The notes under the pieces were generated by a model. The model did no database searches, had not been told where the DNA came from, and saw only the letters and a list, made by a program, of their open reading frames with translations. A stretch of DNA of 64,000 bases from Bifidobacteriaceae bacterium (GTDB lineage: Bacteria > Actinomycetota > Actinomycetes > Actinomycetales > WQXJ01), in assembly GCA_031270825.1 (NCBI GenBank), contig JAISXH010000037.1, positions 38,425 to 102,424 of the forward strand, read 5' to 3'. This document shows positions 41,321-49,892 of this stretch, piece after piece; positions within the stretch are counted from its first letter, which is position 1, and each line of letters starts with the position of its first letter. Both the position numbers and the translations under genes were made by a program.

Positions 41321-42571
41321 ATGAAACGATTTGCAATTCTGGCCGTGCTGAGCTTGGGGCTTACCGCCAGCCTGGCGGCCTGCGGCGATAGCAAGAAAGA
41401 TGATGAGGGAGGCGGCGGCTCAAGCGGCGGCGTGACCAACGTCACGCTGAGCGTGTGGGGCCCGCAACAGGACCAGGTCGATGCCTCGTCATGGCTCCTG
41501 GTTCAGGAGGCCGCTTTCGAAAAGGCCCACCCCGAGTGGAAGATCACTTGGAAGAACTCGGTAGTTTCCGAGGGCGACGCGGCCACCACTGTGAAACAAG
41601 ACGCATCGGCCGCCGCCGACGTCTACATGTTCGCCAACGACCAACTCGGCACCCTGGTCGAGGTCAGCGCTATCGGGGTGGTGCCAGCCGACACCCTGAC
41701 CCAGGTGCAGGAGCAGAACAACGACATCATCATTAACTCGGTGACCGGCACCGACGGCAACGTCTACGGCGTGCCTTTCACCGCCAACACCTGGTTCATG
41801 TACTACGACAAGTCCGTCTTTAGCGAAGACGACGTCAAGAACCTCGACGCCATGCTGGCGAAGGCCAAAGTCGCCTTCCCGCTCGACAACTCGTGGTACC
41901 TGCCGGCCTTCTACATGGGCAATGGCTGCACCCTTTACGGCCCGAACGGAGATGACGCCGCCGCCGGTGTCGATTTCGCCGGCGCCAAGGCCACCGACGT
42001 GACAGCGTATCTGGCGGGCCTGGTGGCCAACGCGAACTTCGTGGTCGACACCAACGGGGCCGGATTGGCCGGCATCCAAAACAAGACCGTCAGCGCCTTC
42101 TTCTCTGGTTCTTGGGACGCCGAGGCGGTCCAAGAGGCTCTCGGCGACAACTTCGGAGCCGCCCAGCTGCCGACCTTCACCTTGAACGGCCAAGAGGTTC
42201 AGATGAAGTCCTTCGCTGGCTCCAAGGCGATCGCCTTCAACCCGAATGCGTCCAATCCCAAGGCGGCTGCCACCTTTGCCGCTTTCCTCGGCTCAACCGA
42301 GGCTCAGAAGTCCCATTATGAGCTGCGCGGAATCATCCCGACCGACTCCTCGCTGGCGTCTGACGCCGCCGTCGCCGCCGACCCGGTGGCGATCGCGCAA
42401 ATAGACACGGTTGAGAACACCTCGGTGCTCCAACCGACTATTCCGGCGATGAGCAACTACTGGGATCCTTCGGAGAACTTCGGCAAGGCGCTGGTTTCCA
42501 AAGAAGTCACCGCCGCCAACGCGGCCGAGAAGACCGAGGCCTGGAACACTTCTCTGAACGCCGGGAGCTAG
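41321..42571 (+). CDS. malE: Maltose/maltodextrin-type ABC transporter substrate-binding lipoprotein
   Basis: Lipobox LAACGDSK; LSVWGPQQDQVDASSWLLVQEAAFEKAHPEWKITWKN...NVYGVPFTANTWFMYYDKSVF; followed by two MalF/G-like permeases. Confidence 0.88.
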   Translation: MKRFAILAVLSLGLTASLAACGDSKKDDEGGGGSSGGVTNVTLSVWGPQQDQVDASSWLLVQEAAFEKAHPEWKITWKNSVVSEGDAATTVKQDASAAADVYMFANDQLGTLVEVSAIGVVPADTLTQVQEQNNDIIINSVTGTDGNVYGVPFTANTWFMYYDKSVFSEDDVKNLDAMLAKAKVAFPLDNSWYLPAFYMGNGCTLYGPNGDDAAAGVDFAGAKATDVTAYLAGLVANANFVVDTNGAGLAGIQNKTVSAFFSGSWDAEAVQEALGDNFGAAQLPTFTLNGQEVQMKSFAGSKAIAFNPNASNPKAAATFAAFLGSTEAQKSHYELRGIIPTDSSLASDAAVAADPVAIAQIDTVENTSVLQPTIPAMSNYWDPSENFGKALVSKEVTAANAAEKTEAWNTSLNAGS

Positions 42572-42627
42572 CCACTCGCTCAAGAGCGTCCTTGCGGGCG
42601 CGCTGGCGGGCGATCAGCTTGCGGGGC

Positions 42628-42657
42628 GGACTCGGCCCGGTGTTCCGGGCCGAGTCC
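42628..42657 (+). terminator. Strong hairpin between malE and malF
   Basis: GGACTCGGCCCGG-tgtt-CCGGGCCGAGTCC, 13-bp perfect stem. Confidence 0.65.
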
Positions 42658-42921
42658 GAACCTCGCAGCGTCTAGACCGCGCCTTAGCCAGCGAGCGCCG
42701 GGGCCCGGCCCATGAATCTGTTGTTTGACGAGTTCTTGGGCCTAACCCGAGTGGGGACAGATGGCGCGGCGGGTCAGGCCAACGGCAGTTCGCCGAGTTC
42801 GTCAGGGGTATATGGTTGAGTCTTGGAGGTTTTGTGAAGGCTGCGGGCGCCCCCTTTCGGCACAGGCTCTGGGTCGTCGCTCCCCCAGTATCTCTTTCCA
42901 GTTAGAGAAAGGTGATAGTAA

Positions 42922-44349
42922 GTGACACAAGCGGCAGCCCCGCCGGGCGCATCGAGGCGCCCGAAGGGCAAACAGCGAGGGAAACCCGTCGCCCTGGCGC
43001 CGTCGCCCTATTCATTGGGAGCGGCCTTTCGCCGGGGAGACGTTTACACCAAGGCCAGCGCGGTCGTCATGGGCCTGGGCAACATCGTCCGGGGCCAGAT
43101 CGTCAAGGGACTGGTCTTCCTAGCGGCCGAGATCGGCTTCTTGTGGCTGTTCATGGTCTCGGGAATCCACAGCCTGAAGGGATTGGGCCAGCTGGGCCCG
43201 GTCACCAAAGGCACCCAGGAGTGGGACGCCGAGGGCAATTACGTCATGGTCAGCCCCACCAACTCGGTCGAAGTCCTGTTGTACGGCATAGCCTGGGTGC
43301 TGGCGATCATGTTGTTCATCGTCTTGTGGACCTTCGCCGTCCGGAGCGCTTACAAGGCCCAGGTGTTGGCTGGCGCCAGGGGCAAGGCCCCGTCCTTTCA
43401 AGACGACTTGAAGAGTCTGGCGGACCAGCGTCTTTACGGCACGCTAATGACCCTGCCGACGCTCGGGTTGCTGCTCTTCACGGTCCTGCCGCTGATCTTC
43501 ATGATCTCGATGGCGTTCACCAGTTTCGACAACGACCACACACCGGCGTTCAACTGGGTCGGCCTGAAGAACTTCGCCGTGGTGCTGTCCTCCTCTGGAT
43601 CGGGCGACATCGGCGTCAACGCCAAACTGTTCCTATCGGTGCTGATCTGGACCTTGGTGTGGGCGTTTTTCGCCACCTTCCTGAACTTCTTCCTGGGCAT
43701 GTTCATGGCCATGATCATCTTGCGGGCGGGGACGCGGTTCAAGAGCTTCTGGCGGGTCTGCTTCTCGATGTCGATCGCCGTGCCGCAGTTCGTGTCGCTG
43801 CTGGTGGTCAACCAGATGTTGCAGCAGGAAGGGATCGTCAACAAGCTGCTCCAAAACTGGGGTTGGATCGACGAATCCCTGCCTTTCTTCACCAACGCCA
43901 CCTGGGCCCGGGTGACCGTGATCGTGGTCAATCTGTGGATCGGTATCCCGTACACAATCATGCAGGTCACTGGCATCTTGCAGAACATTCCGGCCGAAAC
44001 CAACGAGGCTGCCAAGATCGACGGCGCGAACTGGTGGGAGCGCTACATCTACGTCACCATGCCGTACATCTTCTTCGTCATGACGCCGTACTTGATCACG
44101 ACGTTCACGGCCAACGTCAACAACTTCAACGTCATCTACCTGCTATCGAAGGGGGCGCCGACACCCGTCGGCGACTCGGCCGGCAAGACCGACTTGCTGA
44201 TCACCTGGCTCTACAAGCTAACGGTCGATCGGGGCAATTACAACGTCGGCGCGGTCATAGGCATTTTCACCTTCATTGTGCTCGCAGTGGTCTCGCTGAT
44301 CACTTACCGGAGCAGTGGGTCTTACCGGAATGAGGAGGGATTCCGCTGA
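42922..44349 (+). CDS. malF: MalF-like sugar ABC transporter permease
   Basis: Multiple TMs; ETNEAAKIDGANWWERYIYVTMPYI EAA loop. Confidence 0.9.
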   Translation: MTQAAAPPGASRRPKGKQRGKPVALAPSPYSLGAAFRRGDVYTKASAVVMGLGNIVRGQIVKGLVFLAAEIGFLWLFMVSGIHSLKGLGQLGPVTKGTQEWDAEGNYVMVSPTNSVEVLLYGIAWVLAIMLFIVLWTFAVRSAYKAQVLAGARGKAPSFQDDLKSLADQRLYGTLMTLPTLGLLLFTVLPLIFMISMAFTSFDNDHTPAFNWVGLKNFAVVLSSSGSGDIGVNAKLFLSVLIWTLVWAFFATFLNFFLGMFMAMIILRAGTRFKSFWRVCFSMSIAVPQFVSLLVVNQMLQQEGIVNKLLQNWGWIDESLPFFTNATWARVTVIVVNLWIGIPYTIMQVTGILQNIPAETNEAAKIDGANWWERYIYVTMPYIFFVMTPYLITTFTANVNNFNVIYLLSKGAPTPVGDSAGKTDLLITWLYKLTVDRGNYNVGAVIGIFTFIVLAVVSLITYRSSGSYRNEEGFR

Positions 44350-45260
44350 TGAGCGTGGCAGTCACAGACAAACTGGAGGCGCCTGGCGCCAAGGAACCCT
44401 CTGCCGGGGGGATGAAGACCAGGAGAGTCCTCGGCGACGTGGTCAGCCATGTCTTCTTGGCCGTCATGGCGGTGGCCTGGCTGGTGCCGGTGGCGTGGGT
44501 GTTGATGGAAAGCTTCAACGCCAACACGAAGCCGTACACCACCACCTTCTTCCCCACCGAGTACACCATCGACAACTACGTCAAACTGTTCACCGACACC
44601 GAGGTGATGAACTTCGGCCAGATGTTCATGCGGACACTGTTCATAGCCATCGTGGTCTGCCTGATCAGCGTGTTCTTCGTGCTGTCGGTCAGCTTTTGCA
44701 TGAGCCGCTTGCGCTTCCGCTTCCGCAAGCCCTTCATGAACGGGGCCCTGATCCTGGGCATGTTCCCCGGCATCATGTCCGTCGTCGCGATCTATTTCAT
44801 CCTCAAGGCAATGGGGCTGACCAGCAGCTCGAGCGGAACCGTGGCCGCGTTGATCATTGTCTACGCGGGCGGTTCGGGCGCCCTGTTCTATGTCATGAAG
44901 GGGTTCATGGACACCATCCCCTTCTCGCTCGACGAGGCCGCCATCCTTGACGGCTGCACCCGCTGGCAGGTGTTCACCCGGATTATCCTGCCGATCACCC
45001 AACCGATGATCGTCTATCAGGCGATCGTTGGATTCATGGTCCCGTGGCTCGACTTCGTCTTGGCCAAGGCGATCTGCCGGACCCAGGAGAACTACACCGT
45101 TTCGCTGGGGCTGTGGCAGATGCTGCAGAAGGAATACATCGGCACCTGGTTCGCCCGCTTCGCCGCCGGAGCGGTGTGCGTGTCGGTGCCAATCGCCATC
45201 CTGTTCGTGTTGATGCAGCGGTTCTACCAAAGCTCCATGTCCGGGGCCGTCAAGGGCTGA
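44349..45260 (+). CDS. malG: MalG-like sugar ABC transporter permease
   Basis: SLDEAAILDGCTRWQVFTRIILPITQPM EAA loop; RFYQSSMSGAVKG C-terminus. Confidence 0.9.
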   Translation: MSVAVTDKLEAPGAKEPSAGGMKTRRVLGDVVSHVFLAVMAVAWLVPVAWVLMESFNANTKPYTTTFFPTEYTIDNYVKLFTDTEVMNFGQMFMRTLFIAIVVCLISVFFVLSVSFCMSRLRFRFRKPFMNGALILGMFPGIMSVVAIYFILKAMGLTSSSSGTVAALIIVYAGGSGALFYVMKGFMDTIPFSLDEAAILDGCTRWQVFTRIILPITQPMIVYQAIVGFMVPWLDFVLAKAICRTQENYTVSLGLWQMLQKEYIGTWFARFAAGAVCVSVPIAILFVLMQRFYQSSMSGAVKG

Positions 45261-45318
45261 CCACCGGAGCGGTCCTTTGGGCCGCCGGGCAGCCAGGCAG
45301 CTACGGCTAGGGAACCAG

Positions 45319-46083
45319 ATGGATCAGGCCAAAGGCCGCCGGAAACGGCGCGGGGTATCTGACCGCGGGCTGAAGATCGTCGGTTTGGCGCTGCTCCTGA
45401 CCTCGATGGTCAGCACCGGCGTGGTTCTGAAAGACATGCCGCCGGACCTGGAACAGCTCGGCTTCGCCCGCCTGACCGTCGCCATGGTGCTAGAGGCCCT
45501 GTCCTGGGCCGCGATCCCGATCTACGCCTGGCTGGTCTGCACGGGCTTTGCCCACACCCGTTCAGCCCCGCGCTACGCCCTGCGGTTGGCCGGGCTCGCG
45601 GTGATCGCAGAGGTCCCGTACGATCTGGCCACCAGCGGCGCCCTGTGGGACATGTCATCGCAGAATCCGGTCTTCGCCGTGCTGACGAGCCTGTTGGTGC
45701 TGATGCTGGGCCAAAGCGCGACGCGGTCACAGGCATTGTCACGCGCGGCCCGCGGCGGCCTCTGGGCGGCGCTGGCGATCGCCGGCGCTCTCTGGCTGAC
45801 GCTGTTCAACATCGGCCTGCGGCTTGGCGTGCTGCCGACGGGGGTCTTGGTGCTCGCGTTCACCCTCCTGTTCCAGCTCCTGGCCAAGCGTCAGAACACC
45901 ATGATGTTCGCCGGGGCGCTGATCGGCGTCTTGGGTGGCATCACCACCGCCTTCGGATTCGTCTTCCTGCACTTTCGCAATGATCGCCTGGGCATGGATC
46001 GCGGGCGCGACAAATACATCTTCTACGCCCTGTATCCCCTCTGCCTGGCCGCCGCCGCCGTCTACCGCACCTGGCCGGCCTAA
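45319..46083 (+). CDS. TraX-like membrane protein
   Basis: AAIPIYAWLVCTGFAHTRSAPRYALRLAGLAVIAEVPYDLATSG...MSSQNPVFAVL; start set to ATG 45319. Confidence 0.75.
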   Translation: MDQAKGRRKRRGVSDRGLKIVGLALLLTSMVSTGVVLKDMPPDLEQLGFARLTVAMVLEALSWAAIPIYAWLVCTGFAHTRSAPRYALRLAGLAVIAEVPYDLATSGALWDMSSQNPVFAVLTSLLVLMLGQSATRSQALSRAARGGLWAALAIAGALWLTLFNIGLRLGVLPTGVLVLAFTLLFQLLAKRQNTMMFAGALIGVLGGITTAFGFVFLHFRNDRLGMDRGRDKYIFYALYPLCLAAAAVYRTWPA

Positions 46084-46177
46084 ACCCCAACCCCTGCCGG
46101 CCCAGCTTCCCGCGCCGAGCAGAACCCACAGGGTGAGGGCCTAGGATTGCCCAGTCACTTGAAACGAAGGAGTCGGC

Positions 46178-47146
46178 ATGCAGAAACGTCTGGCGTTAGC
46201 GACGTTGGTTTGTGTTGGATTGGCCACAGCCGCCTGCGGCGGCCCAACCAAAGGCGATGGCGAATCGCCGACACCGTCCGACGGCGACACAGCCGGCGGA
46301 CCCCTGGCGGCGATCACATGGGTCGATGGCGACCCGCCCTCGCTCGACTTCGCCAAGCCGTTCAACCTGGGCCAGGAGAGCGCCTCGCGGGTGATGCAGC
46401 CCGGCGACGGGGAAGAGATCAAGGCCGGGGATCTGGTGCTGATGAATTACGTGGTGCTGACTGGCGAGGACGGCACGGCGACTGGATCGACCTATGATGC
46501 CGGCAGCCCAGACCCCATTGTGCTAACCGAGACCCAGGCCGACGGTGACTACATTTGGCCGGCTGTTGTCGGCCAACAGGTGGGCGCCAAAGTGGTGGTC
46601 GCCTTCACCATCCCAGCGGAGCAATTGTCGTCCGACGCCACGGAACCGCCCACAGTGGACCCGACTTATCTGGTGGCGCTGACCCTGACCAAAGCGCAGG
46701 ACTTGCTGGCTAGCGCCGAGGGCGAAACTGTGGTCCCCGATGGCGAGGCTTCGCTCCCGGGCGTGCCGACGGTGTCGTTCGGCACCGAGGGCAAACCCTC
46801 GATCGCCATTCCCGAGGGGGTTGATCCGCCCACCGAACTGGTCAGCGAATTGCTGATCGAGGGCACCGGGGACGCCGTGGCCGCAGACCAGGCAGTTGCG
46901 GTCAACTACTCCGGATGGCTGTGGGACGGCACCATGTTTGACAGCTCCTGGGAGGGCGGCCAGCCCGCCGCCTTCTTCCTGGACCAGGTCATCGCCGGCT
47001 GGACCCAAGGGCTGGCCGGACAAGCCATCGGCAGCCGCGTGCTGCTGGTGATTCCACCCGACCTGGGCTACCAAGACCAGGACCAAGGCTCGATCCCGGC
47101 GAACTCGACCCTGATCTTCGTGGTCGACATCCTGGGCGCGGCCTAA
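46178..47146 (+). CDS. FKBP-type peptidyl-prolyl isomerase lipoprotein
   Basis: Lipobox ATAACGG; DQAVAVNYSGWLWDGTMFDSSWEGGQPAAFFLDQVIAGWTQGLAGQAIGSRVLLVIPPDLGY. Confidence 0.9.
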   Translation: MQKRLALATLVCVGLATAACGGPTKGDGESPTPSDGDTAGGPLAAITWVDGDPPSLDFAKPFNLGQESASRVMQPGDGEEIKAGDLVLMNYVVLTGEDGTATGSTYDAGSPDPIVLTETQADGDYIWPAVVGQQVGAKVVVAFTIPAEQLSSDATEPPTVDPTYLVALTLTKAQDLLASAEGETVVPDGEASLPGVPTVSFGTEGKPSIAIPEGVDPPTELVSELLIEGTGDAVAADQAVAVNYSGWLWDGTMFDSSWEGGQPAAFFLDQVIAGWTQGLAGQAIGSRVLLVIPPDLGYQDQDQGSIPANSTLIFVVDILGAA

Positions 47147-47209
47147 CTTCGGGCTGGTCGGGCGGGCGATCCCGATCGGGTCCCCGTGTCAGCGACCGCC
47201 CCGCCCGCC

Positions 47210-49560
47210 GGATTATCCCCGCATTCGCGGGGAACACGCCATGTCCCGCATTCTGGTCAAACTGGTCGGCGGATCATCCCCGCATTCGCGGGGAACACGA
47301 AGGCCCACGGTTGGCAGCCATCCCCGCATCCGGATCATCCCCGCATTCGCGGGGAACACATACAACCTCCCGGGACCATACGTTGCACCAGCGGATCATC
47401 CCCGCATTCGCGGGGAACACTTATTGTGGCTGAAAAAATCACAAAAACTGTTGGGATCATCCCCGCATTCGCGGGGAACACTATCCTGTCCGGTTTTTCG
47501 AGACCGACGCCACCGGATCATCCCCGCATTCGCGGGGAACACGCTAGCAGTCTCGCTGCTCCTGCGCGGCAACGCGGATCATCCCCGCATTCGCGGGGAA
47601 CACATTTGTCCGTTGCTTTTTTGTCTCCTCTTTTGAGGATCATCCCCGCATTCGCGGGGAACACGTGGCCGAGACCGATCATGCGGGTCTGCCAGACGGA
47701 TCATCCCCGCATTCGCGGGGAACACTGACGCCGGCCCGGGCCAGGGCGGCGTGCCAGAGCCGGGGATCATCCCCGCATTCGCGGGGAACACCCGGGGCGT
47801 GGCCGTGGCCGGCCCGGACGGGACGGATCATCCCCGCATTCGCGGGGAACACGTGGTGCCTAGTTTTTGCGGGCTGACCAGCGTGGGATCATCCCCGCAT
47901 TCGCGGGGAACACAAGAACCACAACTCCCAGCGGACAGCGGCCGCGGGATCATCCCCGCATTCGCGGGGAACACGTCGGCCATCACATTGCCGGTAGCGC
48001 CCGTGCCGGATCATCCCCGCATTCGCGGGGAACACACCGCAAGCCCGAGAGACAGGACCGGATGCCGGGGATCATCCCCGCATTCGCGGGGAACACTCGG
48101 GGCCCGGATGGCTAGTCTTGCGTGATTCGGGATCATCCCCGCATTCGCGGGGAACACTTTGAGAGAACTATGGCTTGTCCAGTGAGCGAGGGATCATCCC
48201 CGCATTCGCGGGGAACACCTCGTCGCAGCAACCGTGAATGTGCGAGAAAGCGGATCATCCCCGCATTCGCGGGGAACACGCCCCGACCCGGCCTGAGCGT
48301 TGAAGATCCGCGGGATCATCCCCGCATTCGCGGGGAACACCGGCCGACCTGGCAGACACCGCTATCGAAAGACGGATCATCCCCGCATTCGCGGGGAACA
48401 CGAGCCTGAGCGGAACGAGATATATGATGTTCTGGGATCATCCCCGCATTCGCGGGGAACACTGGTTTTTGTCGGCCATGGAGCTGGAAGTAGTGGGATC
48501 ATCCCCGCATTCGCGGGGAACACGGGGCGACTAAGAGCACGATGACGAGTTCGCAGGGATCATCCCCGCATTCGCGGGGAACACGCCAAAACCAGATCCT
48601 CGCTCATCACAGCCTCCGGATCATCCCCGCATTCGCGGGGAACACGGCCTGTTTCCAGGCCTGCTGGGGGGTGGACGGGGATCATCCCCGCATTCGCGGG
48701 GAACACCTTTTTCACCAGCAGCCCGGCGGCTCTGGCCTCGGATCATCCCCGCATTCGCGGGGAACACGGGTTGGATTGTGGTGAGAGCTTCGGTCGTGTA
48801 GGATCATCCCCGCATTCGCGGGGAACACTTGTGGCACCACGGATTGTCGATCTCCGCGCGGGGATCATCCCCGCATTCGCGGGGAACACTTGGTCGAGCG
48901 CGTCGATCAGGTCGGCGAGGGAGGATCATCCCCGCATTCGCGGGGAACACCAAATCCCACACGCCGACCCGGGCCGCGATGCGGGATCATCCCCGCATTC
49001 GCGGGGAACACGCACCGCAGTACCGGCACAAGCCTGTCACCGGGGGATCATCCCCGCATTCGCGGGGAACACAACCTTTACAGCATAGAGGCGGCCAGCC
49101 ACTACGGATCATCCCCGCATTCGCGGGGAACACTCCATCCCGACATCGCCGACCTTGTCGAGCGGCGGATCATCCCCGCATTCGCGGGGAACACTCGGCC
49201 GAGGGTGGGGCTTCAGTGCTGCTGACGGGATCATCCCCGCATTCGCGGGGAACACGGGACCCTGAGACTAAAGAGGGTCAGCAGCGAGGGATCATCCCCG
49301 CATTCGCGGGGAACACCCCCCCATCTGCGAAAACGCAGTTTACTGATTGGGATCATCCCCGCATTCGCGGGGAACACCTCGTCGCAGCCACCGTAAATGT
49401 ACGAGACACCGGATCATCCCCGCATTCGCGGGGAACACGGGAGACGGCCTAGACTCGCCAGTCTTGTCGTCGGATCATCCCCGCATTCGCGGGGAACACA
49501 TGATAGTAGTGTCGTATAGATATAGCAGGAGGGGATCATCCCCGCATTCGCGGGGAACAC
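47210..49560 (-). CRISPR. Type I-E CRISPR array, 39 repeats / 38 spacers, transcribed leftward
   Basis: 28-bp repeat (minus strand) GTGTTCCCCGCGAATGCGGGGATGATCC; 61-bp period throughout except one 66-bp interval at spacer 47726-47763; terminal repeat at 47210 degenerate (GGATTATCCCC). Confidence 0.98.
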
Positions 49561-49892
49561 TCTTGCTAACCTGCGGATTCACACTACCACCGAGGCTCTG
49601 CGGTGCAGAAGCCAGCTGACGGCCGGTTTGCGGTGTGCCCGGTTGGGGCCGTGGTCAGCTTGCTACGGTGGAACTGCCGGGCTCTTCCGGGCCCGGGTTG
49701 GCTGTGTTTGGCGGCCCACCGAGGTTGGGCATGACCCGGAGTACGGCGACGGTACTGCGTGCTCCTCACATCTGTGGGGCAAGCGACCTGCCCGCGTTCT
49801 CGGACACGTTTCGGAGCGCGGGCAGGGGCATATCGACGCCACTAGTGGCGAAAGAGTACGGTGAAGGTTGACAGCCCGCCAGCCCCAGTGCC
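49561..49892. promoter_or_regulatory. CRISPR leader / divergent cas3 upstream region
   Basis: Non-repeat DNA between the array's leader-proximal end and the cas3 start; inferred from repeat orientation and the degenerate distal repeat. Confidence 0.65.

Noticed and set aside
42912-44333. 473-aa plus ORF overlapping malF in another frame
   Set aside because: Low-complexity R/G/H composition; malF frame has TM segments and the EAA motif.
47238-49532. Self-targeting spacers against this window
   Set aside because: By eye no spacer matched other parts of the window; a genome-wide search was not possible here.
47186-49619. Series of ORFs with SSPHSRGT / IIPAFAGNT / DHPRIRGEH repeats
   Set aside because: These are translations of the CRISPR repeat in three frames, not proteins.
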